From positions 4,745,001 through 4,809,000 of the forward strand of contig CM034415.1 of assembly GCA_019925095.2 (NCBI GenBank): 64,000 bases of DNA. The letters are read 5' to 3'. Every line of letters begins with the position of its first letter. Within the stretch, counting starts at the first letter, position 1. The translations under genes were made by a program, and so were the position numbers. Under the pieces are notes generated by a model that was not told the origin of the DNA, did not search any database, and saw only the letters and a list, made by a program, of their open reading frames with translations. Origin of the DNA: Dendrolimus kikuchii (Eukaryota > Arthropoda > Insecta > Lepidoptera > Lasiocampidae). Positions 12,801-22,818 of this stretch are shown here, in pieces.

Positions 12801-14763
12801 GGGAAATGAACCTTGCAACCTAGGCGCGTGTGTTTGACATCTGTCTGAGTTGGGGCATTCTGCCCTGAGGAAGTAGGAACAGGCGAGGAACTGAGATGCG
12901 ATTTCAAGATTGGAGTGATAGTGCAAAAGGGATCAGAAGATATAGATATAGTCAATGGATGATGATGAAGTGGTTGTCAACTATGCTGAGATGGTGAGGT
13001 GAAAGTCTAAAGTATGTACACTATTAAGTCCAACACACGTTTATTAACACAATAGACAAAAGCAATAGGACACAACAAGAATTAAACTATAGAAAAGAAA
13101 GAGTAAGAAAGAATTGATAGTAAACAGTCTGGAAACAAACAGTAACAGCAATTATTTGAATAGATCGCTTATAAATGTTTGAGGCGACTGGACGGCAAGC
13201 GATGCGAGCTTCGCGCGTATCGTATGAATTCCGACTGGTTTGGCTGGCCGCGCGCTTGGTGATCGACGCCCGCGCATTGCTCTATAAATATAATATTTAA
13301 CAAAACTGTTTGCTGCAGCTTCCCAATGCACAATCAGTACAATATTATATATTATGTAAATATATTGTTTGGTTTTAAATCTATGTGTGTGTGTGTGTGT
13401 GTATATATAAAATAAATAAATAATAGATAGGCTACAAGCAAAAAACACTTGTTAGACCTTAGGAAACTCAGCTCTTTCTACTTGTAGAGGAATACACTCC
13501 AACTTTATTGATAATTTTCTTATTTTATTTTTCTACCCATTAATCCTCTATTCTTTTATCACCGATCCACCTTTTACACCAATTTATATAAAATTATTTA
13601 AGCTAGACATGTTGCTGGAGAGGTTCTTAGGCTGCTTCTTCTTTTCAAGCCACAACATGTTGCGAAGCGGTGGTAAACTAGATTAGGCTTCCATAGAAGT
13701 AAATAATAAACCAAAATTAAAATTAAATTATTAAAATGAACAAGTTGGGAGTAGGCTAAATAATAACTTTAACCTTACTCGCTGACACTTGACAGTTTTA
13801 CCTTCCATGATCATGGCTACAGAATAATGGCTAAAACATCAAAATGAAATAAAATGCTGCACTTAAAATTGTTAACACATAGTTTAAATTATATCCTAAT
13901 GTTTATCATTACAGGATAAAGAAAAGACCAAAAATACCGTTATGATGCAAGTATACTGCAATAGGATCCAACTTGCTGGACTAATACTACGTAGCCCTTT
14001 GACAGAACAAAACAACACAATCTTCAATGCAACCAGTGGTATCCCAAGAACAATAAACTATACCTCATACGATTTAAGCACTGTCTTACGTTACTGGAAT
14101 ATAAAAATAAGTTTTGTGTCAAAAGATTTCAGTTTCACATACATAATGAACCCAAATTTCCAGCATATGTTAATAAACAAGAAACATTCTCCTCATGCTT
14201 ATGAGAAGACTGTTCTAAATGACGATTTGCAGAAAAGAAACGAGAAGAAGACCAAAAAGACTGTGTTGGTTGACGATGTATATTATACATTGTCTTGCAT
14301 TCCAAAATGGAGTGAACAGAACCATATGACAGAATTCATAAAGGTCATGTCAAATATTTTTATTATGGATTTTGGTGCTTACGAGACTATAGAAGTACCA
14401 GCACGGTATAAGAAATACATAACTAAATACCCATATGTAAGATATTTGTTTGTTGATTCTGGAGCTGAAAGTTCTAAATATGATTTGCAAATCGAGGAAG
14501 TTTTATCACCATCAGTTTCATATACATTCAGTCATTTTGACAAGTGTAATAATGTACAAAACAAACAAAAACAGTCAGAGCAAATTGCAGTGATGGCTGA
14601 ATGTTTTGTGTGTAATACGCCGATCAAAGAAGTTACTGTGGAAAATGTACTTGAACATTACAAAGAGTTTCATTATGGTGAAAAAGAGTTGACATGTACA
14701 AATTGTTCTCGTAAGTTGGATGTCGTTGATATTGGGCAGAAGGGGTGGTATCATAAATGTTAG
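6806..14763 (+). CDS. Unrecognised 434-aa protein with C-terminal zinc-binding module
   Basis: Three exons join in phase: 6806-6878 (ATG at 6806, starts MEVESSNDIKTIVISD), 12077-12459 and 13915-14763. Splice sites are GAAA|gtaaat, ATCCAG|CA, CTTA|gtaagt and ACAG|GAT. The product is 434 residues. Residues about 25-150 are helical and charged. The last ~55 residues hold CFVC ... H...FH followed by CTNC ... HKC, a pair of zinc-binding half-sites resembling a C2H2 finger plus a C2HC-type knuckle. The middle is rich in Lys, Asn and Tyr with no motif I know. Intron 1 contains a foldback transposon (8419-11746) and intron 2 an LTR-element remnant. A degraded duplicate of the zinc module lies at about 15090-15255. 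Function is unknown; a nucleic-acid or protein-binding role is only suggested by the zinc ligands. Confidence 0.7.
6879..8409. other. Intron 1, 5' part, AT-rich
   Basis: Intronic sequence between the first exon and the foldback element. It is AT-rich with a short (AT)n run near 7558-7580. No exon or mobile element is recognisable. Confidence 0.5.
8410..8418. repeat. Left target-site duplication of the foldback element
   Basis: GAATTATCT at 8410-8418 is repeated exactly at 11747-11755, immediately outside the inverted ends of the element. A 9-bp duplication is the length made by foldback (FB) and Mutator-like elements. Confidence 0.75.
8419..11746. mobile_element. Foldback-type transposon with tandem-repeat inverted arms
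   Basis: The element starts ACCTCTGTGAACTTGGCAG and ends with the exact reverse complement of that. It is flanked by 9-bp direct repeats (8410-8418 and 11747-11755). The left arm (8419-11071) has an outer unique part and about eight copies of a 291-bp unit. The right arm (11131-11746) is the reverse complement of roughly 8419-9034 and holds only about 1.4 units. The 59-bp centre (11072-11130) is itself a piece of the repeat unit in reverse orientation, so no transposase or unique core remains. Long inverted arms made of variable numbers of tandem repeats plus a 9-bp duplication are the hallmarks of Drosophila FB elements, which are related to Mutator-like transposons. Mobilisation would need a transposase from elsewhere. 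It sits in intron 1 of the gene at 6806-14763. Confidence 0.8.
8629..11071 (+). repeat. 291-bp tandem array inside the foldback element
   Basis: The same landmark (TTTGTACCGCTT) recurs at about 8920, 9211, 9502, 9793, 10084, 10375, 10666 and 10957, an exact 291-bp period. A diverged copy precedes the first. Each unit consists of two related half-units, each carrying a TTTGTACCTCAAACC core and an A-tract, so the 291-mer is a dimer of an older ~145-bp repeat. Copies differ at only a few positions. The last two full copies share their own variants (CCCGCAGAAATCACTTTCG, AAATTGGGAGCATG), and the copies at 9502, 9793 and 10084 share GGGATTTCC. This pattern suggests block duplication by unequal exchange. 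Repeated 77- and 82-residue open frames are a by-product of the period being divisible by three. Confidence 0.9.
12601..13440 (-). mobile_element. Remnant of an LTR retrotransposon (short)
   Basis: About 150 bp at 12605-12768 is repeated in the same orientation at about 13291-13435 (shared words: TTTAACAAAACTG, CCCAATGCACAATCA, ATAGATAGGCTAC). On the minus strand each copy would begin TGTAGCCTATC. Just inside the lower copy, a minus-strand frame at 12767-12955 ends TRLGCKVHFPNYYRRSGGVM, which resembles the basic tail of a gypsy-type polyprotein, and is followed by a purine-rich GGAGGAGTG tract. I read this as two LTR pieces around a mostly deleted internal region. The LTR boundaries and family are uncertain, and a simple tandem duplication is the alternative. 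Confidence 0.35.
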
Positions 14764-15085
14764 AAATTATACGGTCTTTTGAAAAGAAGCGTTAGTCTAC
14801 TTGGTCTATCGAAAAGACCAATAGAATTTTTGGGGTTAATGAAAACTACATGATCTTCTGAGACCTCCAGCTATAAGGTCTACTGGAAAACTCAATTGAA
14901 ATGCCTGGTCTAGTAAAAATACCACTTAGCCTAATAGTTCTAATTAACAATCTGTTGGAAACAGTTGGACTATCTATTCGCTATGTTGAAAATAGTAATA
15001 AGACTACTTTTTTAACTAAAAAAATTAAATTATACAATCATAATCGACATTTCAACAAAGTAATCAGGAGCTGTTATGTACAGAA
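14764..15085. other. 3' flank of the zinc-module gene
   Basis: This stretch contains repeated 'GGTCTA(C/T)(T)GAAAAGACCA' words (for example 14800-14822, again near 15285-15305 and 15395-15412). They show that the 3' flank was duplicated together with the zinc module. No coding exon is seen. Confidence 0.4.
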
Positions 15086-15089
15086 TAAA

Positions 15090-15255
15090 TCATAGTAATG
15101 GCTAAATATTTTGTATATAAAATACCAATCAATGAAGTTACTGTGAAATATGTACTTCAGCATTACAAAGAGTTTCATTACCATGAGAAAGATTTGACTT
15201 GAATTTGGTGTTGTTGATATTGAGCAGAAGGGATGGTACCATAAATGTTATAAAC
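15090..15255 (+). pseudogene. Decayed duplicate of the zinc module
   Basis: This stretch aligns by eye with 14590-14763, the end of the 434-aa gene. It shares ATGGCTGAA/ATGGCTAAA, AATGAAGTTACTGTG, CATTACAAAGAGTTTCATTA and GATATTGAGCAGAAGGGATGG. The copy has lost the first Cys pair (YFVYKIP in place of CFVCNTP). It has a TGA and a deletion where the second CxxC should be, so it cannot encode the zinc ligands. The spacing from the parent is about 500 bp and the flanks are duplicated too, so this is a local DNA duplication rather than a retrocopy. Confidence 0.75.
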
Positions 15256-15564
15256 TAACCAGTGTTAAAAAAACTAAGTAGTCTACTCGGTCTACTGAAA
15301 AGACCAACATAACTTTTCAGTTTATTTACACGTGTAATATTTCTTGGTTTACAAAAACCACCTACAACTGCGAAAATTAACTAAAATGTTGAGTCTACTG
15401 AAAAGACCAGTAAGAATAGTTATTGTAATAAACATAGGCTACTTGCGATAATGGAAGTAAGAACAAGACTCTTTGGTCTACTACTAAGAAGGCTACTTTG
15501 TTGATCAAAGAGAGAAAAGAACACACTAATTACTATTAAGTGACAAAAAGCATTATTTCTACAC

Positions 15565-15870
15565 TAGCTTTTGCCTGCGGCTTCAAAATTCAAAAGTTTT
15601 TATTAATAACTAGGATAGTCCTGTGACTTCGTCTACGCTTGAATTGGAATTCCCACGGGATTCCCGGGACACAAAATACCGCAGCATTTAAAAAAGGAAT
15701 GTAAGCTATCAATTTAGTTGAAACTGTGTCGGAATATGCTGAACAACTTCAAACCGGTCCCGGGAAAATTCCCGCGATAAAAATTATCACACATTTTAAG
15801 ACATTAAATTTGCTATTGATCAATAAACAAATCACATTGGGATTCGATTATTTTTTTATTTGGCCATTTG
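15565..15870 (+). repeat. Dispersed repeat, 'CTAGCTTTTGCCTGCGGCTTC' family
   Basis: The repeat begins near ACTAGCTTTTGCCTGCGGCTT and continues with conserved blocks (ATTCCCACGGGATTCCCGGGAC, the first 20 bases of which recur in other copies, and CCGGTCCCGGGAAAATTCCCGC). Related copies lie near 5178, 26795, 28570 and, inverted, 54600-55015. It is probably a non-autonomous retroposon or the 3' end of a LINE; I cannot name the family. Confidence 0.55.
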
Positions 15871-16037
15871 GACTTTGACTAAGACTATATCAGTAAAACC
15901 AAAAAAATAAAACTTTTACAGTCGACCCTCGATAATTTGAATCTTTCAAAATTTGATTTTTCCTGGTCCCTTGAAAAATACTCGATAACTTGAATAAAAT
16001 CAATATTAATTGGGCCCCTTGGTAATTTGAAGTTTTT

Positions 16038-16160
16038 TTTATTGTTCAAGCACAGCAGACAGGCTGACGGCCCAACTGTGATAGTGGTTATTGTCGCCTA
16101 TCGACATTAGCAATACCAGAGGTGTTGCCATTATTCTGCCAGTCTCGAAGGGGAAGTTGA
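16038..16160 (-). repeat. Partial copy of the ~300-bp poly(A) retroposon
   Basis: The words CAGCAGACAGGCTGACGGCCCA and GGTTATTGTCGCCTATCGACATT match the 3' half of the family seen complete at 52250-52556, in reverse orientation. The remainder is diverged or absent. Confidence 0.45.
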
Positions 16161-16712
16161 AGGATCCTGCCCAACATATAAAGTCCGGGCTACTCTATTT
16201 ATTCTTTATAATTTGAAGCGCTACCCTACGCTTCTACGCCCTCAGAACTATCGAACTATCGAGAATTCATTGGTCAATGATACAACAGAAGCCGCTCACT
16301 CAACAGAAAATTACAGACTTCTTTTTAAAATGACCATTTGTGAATAATTGCAGAAATGTTTAAAATCATCACGAATTCTGACTAAACACTTGTGTACTTA
16401 ATTTTATCCTTTCTCCCTCTTGATTATAAACTCCTGTTATTTTGAACTCCTGGTAATTTGAAATTTTTCTGTGGTCCCTTGAATGTCAAATTATCAATGG
16501 TCGACTGTACTCAACTGGATTTTTTTTTGTACCAATAATAATAAATTGACTAAACAAGCTTTACAACCAAGAGGTTAGTCCCGAATTTGGAAGTTTTTTA
16601 TTTGGTGTAAGTAACACTGCTCTAAGGTTATTCCGTGGATACGACTTCATAAATGGTCACAGACTAAATCCATAAAACGTGTAACGACATTTTTGAATAT
16701 GAATTAATTTAC

Positions 16713-16848
16713 CTTTGGTATCCGGCCTTCGCGTACAACGTGAGGTCTATAGCCCCTGTGCCATAATTACAGTACATCCTCGGGATGCATCCACCGATTT
16801 CGTTCAAGCCTGTGACACAGCTTGTATTCAATGCAACTGGTTCAGTAA
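16713..16848 (-). CDS. Cys-rich exon of an unidentified secreted-type protein (partial)
   Basis: An acceptor (ATCAGCAG) at 16849-16850 and a donor (AAAG|gtaaat) at 16711-16712 bound a 136-base exon, open in one frame as 2+132+2 bases. It reads TEPVALNTSCVTGLNEIGG then CIPRMYCNYGTGAIDL and LTLYAKAGYQR. Spaced Cys residues with Gly-Gly and Pro next to them suggest a small disulfide-bonded extracellular domain, loosely reminiscent of the start of an arthropod clip domain, but this is not a firm match. It lies 2.4 kb downstream, on the same strand, of the Asn-rich gene at 19213-20824, whose own C-terminus has SKCIKLANC. The two could belong to one gene, but the phases do not join cleanly through the best donor. 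Confidence 0.4.
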
Positions 16849-18219
16849 CTGCTGATAAAAAAAGAAAATTATGCAGCCTTTAAAAAAAATAATCATACTA
16901 GTGTTTCCCTCGCGGCTATGCGGGAGAAACCCTAGGTAGTAGCTCCATATTACTTACATAAAAACTTAATTCGGTTTTTACATATAATAAGAACAAAGAA
17001 ACTAAGTCTATAGAACTGCTCATCAAAATATAAAGGCGAGTCGAAGCCTACCTGAGTAATACAATGATTGTCATGTTGCTAATGACAATGTAGGTATTTG
17101 TTAGCGAATTAAAAAAGCGCTATTGCAGCGCCATCTATTTTGCTAATCCGTCTATCTTAAGGAAACAGTGTCATTTATTGGGATAAAAAGAAATTTAAGT
17201 GTTAATTCGAGTTATAAGCCAGCACTATGTCGAGTTTTGTTCATATACGTTCAGGAGCTTGCAAAAAGATGCGATCGCAGCGCCATCTTTTTCGCTATTT
17301 TCGTCTATCTCTCGCAAACGATGCCATTTAAAGTATCCTAAGTTACAACCCGGGATACAAGCTAGCTCTATTTCGAGTTTCATTTAAATCTGTTTAGTAG
17401 TTTTCACGTGATGCTCTAACAAACAGAAGGACAGACAGACAAAAAATGTAAAAAATGTTTTTGGTATCTGCTTATTCGAATTAGCACCCTGTTTTTTTTA
17501 CATCTTTAAACGCATTGTACAAACTTGAAGCATTTACATTTTTAAATAGAATTTAACGTAAACTCCAATTTAAACATAGAATTAAACGGTGTCTTATCTT
17601 TGCTGACCGATTTGTTGCCGTCGTTTCTTTTCAAACACGGTGTGGCGACAGTAATGCCAATATCAAAAACAAGCGCGAAACTAATATTAATCTGTAGCAA
17701 GTAAAACAGCGCGCCGTTTTCTGACAGCGCGGGGCTCGCAAGGTTCGCGCCGATTCGAACGCCAGTTCGGGACATTTCGGCATACAGTCCGACAGACGTC
17801 TTCAACGTGGCTACATGACATTTGTGCTCGTGTACAAAGGTTCGTTTGCGCGCTTGCTGCTTGACTTCACCTAAATCCTTTTGAACTGTATACAACATGA
17901 GAGTGTGTGATTAAAAGTGTACGACGAGAGTTATCTTTTATTAACCCGTACACCGCTCAACGGATGTAACGGACAACCATACACACATCATCACATCCCT
18001 CAACGGAAATAACGAGAGGTGTATGGAGTTCCTCCACTGACGGACTTCGCCACCATGAGTATATAGATATTGTTAAGCTACGGATTATTACAATAATGCA
18101 CTAAAATAAAACTAAATTATAAACTGAACTATCTTAAAAAATTAAACTGCACTATAAAACAAAGATAGTCTACTAGGTCTAAATAAAAAAGGGGGTATAA
18201 TTATAAATAAAATATAGTC
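16849..18219. other. Intergenic or intronic stretch, repeats likely
   Basis: No gene is supported. About 17040-17480 contains two similar blocks with 'GCGATCGCAGCGCCATCTTTTT' and 'AAACAGAAGGACAGACAGAC'-type words, typical of dispersed repeats. About 17890-18060 contains 'CTCAACGG(A)' words twice and a GC-richer stretch. The minus-strand frame at 17542-17898 has no recognisable domain. Confidence 0.4.
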
Positions 18220-18640
18220 CCATACCACTGTCACTTATCGGGAACGTTCCCAATAGGCTAGAAGCGTTGCCACATTGTTTCGCAATGCTTAATCTTTGAG
18301 CAAAATAGACACCAGCCTTTTGGTCGCATGAGAGGTTACCAAACATTCCGTGACGTCGCGATAGAGCTTTATAGCGGTAGGACCCCACGGACCCATAGTT
18401 TCCACCCCAAACGCCGCGAGTGTGTAACCGGTTCCCACAGCAGCACACGTGAAGAGCTCCTGTTCGAGTGCAGCAGAACCAGCGGTAGCACACGTACTTG
18501 AAAGATGGGACGCCGCCAGATTGTCCCACACTGACGGTCGGCCTATCTTCCAAGGTAACAGCGTCATCCCATCCGTGCTCTTGCCATCGTCACATAAACT
18601 TTTTGGTTCCATAACGGTAGGTCCTCCACCTCGGTGGTGA
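18220..18640 (-). mobile_element. Retroelement-derived ORF C-terminal fragment
   Basis: Two overlapping minus-strand frames together read GMTLLPWKIGRPSVWDN ... LAASHLSSTCATAGSAALEQE ... FGVETMGPWGPTA and then QRLSIAKQCGNASSLLGTFP. This order (PW..GR..VWD, A.SH, AG.AA, FG.ET.GPWGP, QRLS.A...GNA.S.LGT) is a block I have seen repeatedly in invertebrate retrotransposon ORFs. The reading frame is broken once, and no upstream part is present. It is a decayed fragment; the exact LINE clade cannot be assigned by eye. Confidence 0.5.
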
Positions 18641-18717
18641 TAAGAACCCGGCGCGCGACGGATGATGTAATTGAGTGCCGCGTGACGAGAAATTCTACCG
18701 GCGCTTCTGCTGCAAGA

Positions 18718-19022
18718 TTTTTTTTATTGCATGAGTTCAGCAGACAGGCAAATGGCCCACCTAATGGTAAGCGATTACTATCGCCTATGAACATTTGCAA
18801 CATCAAAGACGTTACAAATACGCTGCTGTTCTCTTTAGAACCTGGCCACTAATGCCGGAACACAACTCAAGGTTGTTATGGCGGCATACTCTAGACCAGA
18901 GGTAGTAGTCATCCAGACAGGCAGATACCCTACCACCTGGCTGTGGGTTGTTTTGTCGCCTCTTACGACAGGCCGCCAGGCGGCAGGAAATTGTATTCTT
19001 TTTCCGTTCCTGCACGGAATGA
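18718..19022 (-). mobile_element. ~300-bp poly(A)-tailed retroposon copy
   Basis: On the minus strand this starts with TGCAGGAACGG and runs through the block CCTGTCGTAAGAGGCGAC, the word ACCTGG and CTGTCTGCTGAACTCATGC, ending AATAAAAAAA. The order and tail are the same in copies at 36840, 40745 (reversed), 46066, 52250 and 57170 (reversed). The A-tail after an AATAAA marks it as retroposed. I cannot see tRNA A and B boxes, so it is either a SINE of other origin or the conserved 3' end of a LINE. Confidence 0.65.
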
Positions 19023-19212
19023 CGAAAGATAATCCACGGTGTCCTAAGCGGTCCATCTTTGTACATCCCCGCATTGACAGAGACGAGGGACTTTGTTTAG
19101 TCTTCGATGGTTTTGATACTTATTAACAATTTTTGAGAATTTTTAAGACTAGGAAAATAACGATAGGAACATCGAGTATCCAAAAGACACCTCATTAGTT
19201 TTTTATTTTAAT

Positions 19213-20824
19213 TTATCTACGTACCCCTTCAATGTCTGTTAGCGACATGCAGTTGGCTAATTTAATACACTTACTTGTCGTTGCTTCAGTTGTGGTCGTA
19301 GTAATCAGGTCCATTAATACATCAACTGAACCTTTTAATTGATGCAGTCCATTTATAACATCAATAGATTTATTAACTATATCCATTAATTTATCAATTT
19401 CGTCTACAATTATGTTTAATTTATCTATCATATCTGTAGTTTCATTAAAAAAAGAGTTTGTATTATCAATAAAATTGTTCATATTATTGTCTAATCCTAC
19501 ATTAGTACTGAATTCATCTGTATCATTTTGAATTGTTTTCGTTTCATTATTAACGCCATCTGTTGCATTATTAAATGCGTCAATTTTGTTAAAGTCTGCT
19601 TTACTTGTATTATTAGTTGTGTCAGTTTTATTAATTGCATTAGTTGAATTATAAGTAGCTTCACTTGCATTATTAATTGGGTCACTTCTATTGTTAAATG
19701 TATCAGTTATTAAATTCATACTTTGATTTGTTTTATCAATTTTGTCAGTTATATTATTGACGCCATCGGTTGAATTACGAAAGGTTTCACTTGTATTATT
19801 AAATGCGCCACTTTTATTATCAAGTGCGTCAGTCGTGTTATTAAATCTTACTGTATCATTAATGACATTATGATTAATTCCATTATGAGGTTTCTGGTGC
19901 GTTACTCCCGCGTAGAATAACGCCATGAACATGGATAAGCTGAAAATGAAGATGAATGTTAAACAACTTTAAGACAATTTCGCAATTCTCAATAGAGAAA
20001 TTGCTCAAAGATAGAAATTAATATTGTTACAATTTGGGCCACCTGCATACCGACCGACAAAGACCAATTCACACCTGCAGTTTATTACCTTTTTGGCATT
20101 TGGACTTCTTTTGTTTACTTTGTGTTAAAAATTTGTAATTAGAAAAATAGCCTATTGTATATTGTAATCTTTTATGGCAGTCATTAGATAGGTGTGTCGA
20201 ACTGATTCTAAGAAATCCGATCTATGCGGGCTGGCAGCCGTATTGTATCGGTGCAGTATAAAGTAATGGCCCAATGGCGAGATCGGCAGTCAAGCGATAA
20301 CCACTAACAAGACGAGACGTGTGTACATTCGATAATCTATATAGTGACGGACTTTGCGCCTGTTATTGAATCGCGCATTTGTATAGTTCTAATAAATTCT
20401 GTAATAATTCTAACGGCATTTTAATTCGAGTCCTGCAACTCGTAACAATATATATTTTTATATATGTTATACTAGCGGTCTCGGGAGACGTTGTCCTGAC
20501 CTGAAAAAATCTAGAACCCGATGTCACGTTTATAGTATAAGATTGATCCAAGATTCTTTTTTTTCCAATTCTTTACTGTGATGAAATTCAATTTGGATTT
20601 AACTCAAATACAATTGCACTAGTGCAATTAAATCTAGTGCCTGATAGACTACAAATAGAGGCATGTTTTAAATACCTCTTCATTTTGAAATATTATAATA
20701 TAAAATAAAAATTATGTATTATCCAAAAAATCACGATTTTCGTGCTGAGTCATTTTCATTTTCAACGTTCATTATAAAAGTATATACAAGGAAAAAATAC
20801 TTACATGACTTTTACCGCGTCCAT
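19213..20824 (-). CDS. Secreted Asn-rich heptad-repeat protein
   Basis: Two exons: 20805-20824 (ATG GAC GCG GTA AAA GTC AT|gtaagt) and 19213-19939 (TTTTCAG|C TTA TCC ATG). They join in phase to give 248 residues starting MDAVKVILSMFMALFYAGVT, a clear N-terminal signal peptide. Residues about 38-150 consist of at least eight 14-residue units, each two heptads of the form hydrophobic-N-N-x-(S/T)-(D/E)-x. About 20 N-x-S/T glycosylation sequons can be counted. The C-terminal third is a more regular helical segment (DMIDKLNIIVDEIDKLMDIV), then a Thr run and SKCIKLANC. An AATAAA lies within a few bases of the stop, and a possible donor (GGG|gtacgt) just before the stop leaves room for an alternative 3' end. 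I recognise no family. A heavily N-glycosylated extracellular or structural protein is an inference. Confidence 0.65.
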
Positions 20825-22818
20825 CTTTACAGATATTAAAACGGAAAATGATTCTTACTTAATTTATATACAATTAATGATATTTTAATGGTTTGTGGTC
20901 ACTTTATACTATCAATAGGTCTTTCCAATCAGCATCGCCCGCGCATTTAAGAAGAAGCGGCCTCCTGTGACTCCTTCTGCCTTTTTTTTTAAATAAAAGT
21001 ACTAGCTGTTGCTCGCGGCTTCGCGTATCTGTGCAATTAGTTCCATTTTTTTCCGCGGGACTTGTTTCGTGAGACGCACTCTAGTGCTGGGGCTTCATCT
21101 GCGTTAGTATTAAATATTTAGGGTGCCTGTCCATTATAATGGAGCGAGGCTGCGGAGCGGAGAAACGGTTTTAAGTTTAAGACTTGGCAACTAGGCCTTT
21201 AAGCCTGGCGCCGTTGTATTGTAGGCTACAATCGACGTAATTCAACGGAGTTCTTGTGAAAACTCGAAAGGCCACATTTGGCTATATAGTTCACATTTCT
21301 CGCAAAAACACATAATTACTACTCAAAAACTATCAATATCCTACAACTATTGTTCATTTTAGAGTAATTTTACACATTTTTAGAAAATAAAACTGCACAG
21401 CACAACGTCCCCTTTCAGTTCCCGCCAAAAACTCCGCGAAACGGAGAAATAATAACCAATAGGATTGGCTGCGGGTCTATTGACGCAATTTTTTCGCGAC
21501 TAATATACATAAAAAACTACGTTTTTAACAGTTTTAAGTTTTATATTGTATGTTTCCCGAATAAATTAAACTAGTGGTCGCCCAGTGGTCGAAATTCGAC
21601 CTTAATAATTTATTATAAGTTTGAACATTATTAAGGTTCTGTTGTCAAAGACTATTACTTCTATAATCACAGATCTAGCCAAGGCTACTGTTAATTTGAC
21701 TTTAACAATAAACAAAAGAGTATATATGCGTGTGTGTCTGTCAAATACATGGTAGTGTGTGTAATGGTTTTTTTATTGATTTAATGTATTTTTCATGCAG
21801 TTTTTAAAAAATATTAGCATTCTACACTCCTCTACATAAACTATAAGTGTGCGAAATTTCATATTCCTCCATCCGCGTAATTTTCGTAAAAAGGGGTACA
21901 AAGTTTTTAATTCACGTATTAATATAATAATAAATTAAATAAATAAATACTTCCGTCATTTGTCCACCAACAACGACTTGTATACAACTATTCAATACTT
22001 GATAAATCGGTCTTTGTCTTGTCCAATTTGGAATTTTAAAATAAAACGAATTTTAAGCAAAAATCTCAATTTATTATAAAACAATATATACATTCTAACC
22101 AGAAACACTACTTTCTATGACTTACTATTATATATACACTATTATTTTACTATTAGTAGAAAATTGATATTATTTGTATGAAATTCAAATAACATTTTAA
22201 AGAATAGTAAGGTAATATGAATGAATAGTAAGGTATAGGAACTGGTACATACAAGATTATTGACGAAATAAAATTATGACGTAATACTAAGTATCACAAT
22301 GTCATTTTCAACGAACTTACATCTCTCATTCACACCCACAGAACAATAACAAAAGCTGTAAAAACCGCGCTAAAATAAAAACCGAGTAAAATCTCTTTTA
22401 TTCGTAAAAAGTAATACATCATACACGAGTGTGAGTGAAACAAAAATATAATAGGTGTCTGTTGTTAAATACGAATTACATTGACGTGTTCTAATTTCAA
22501 AAATTCGTTTTGTTTTTTATGTTGCGATATTGGCAAACAGGCAAAGGGCTCATTAATATAAAGCGGTTATTGTCGTCTATAGACTTTTGGAACACCTGAG
22601 GAGAAGCCAACAAAAAAAAAATCTCGTATTCTCATAACATGCTATTTTTTAAATCACATGTATGCAATGTAAGTACGTCGCTATTTCTTCAAATAAACAG
22701 TTTTTTTCTCTCTAGTTTATGGTGTAGGCAAGAGTCCTGATACTTGGGCTACTTCAACATTAATACGATTTCTATAGCATTCATTATTATTCTGTGTATC
22801 CTTCAGCTGTATCATATT
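20825..22818. other. Intergenic, two repeat families
   Basis: About 21120-21560 is a non-autonomous repeat whose reverse complement recurs at about 62660-62890 and in part at 41140-41240. About 21585-21925 is a second repeat (see its own entry). About 22520-22600 is a diverged piece of the ~300-bp retroposon. No gene is supported. Confidence 0.45.
21585..21925 (+). repeat. Dispersed repeat, 'CTAGTGGTCGCCCAGTGGTCG' family
   Basis: About 340 bp that is repeated with high similarity at 48908-49272. Both copies share GTCGAAATT, GAACATTATTAAGGTTCTGT, AACAATAAACAAAAGAGTAT and the end AATTTCATA ... GTACAAAGTTTTTA. The copies are in the same orientation. It is probably a non-autonomous retroposon or the 3' end of a LINE. 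Confidence 0.65.

Noticed and set aside
18868..19126. Open frames on both strands around 18.8-19.1 kb
   Set aside because: They fall in a copy of the dispersed ~300-bp retroposon. The same frames recur in other copies.
20190..20450. A possible solo LTR (starts TGTCGAACTG and ends CTCGTAACA)
   Set aside because: No matching target-site duplication is present and no second copy exists in the window.
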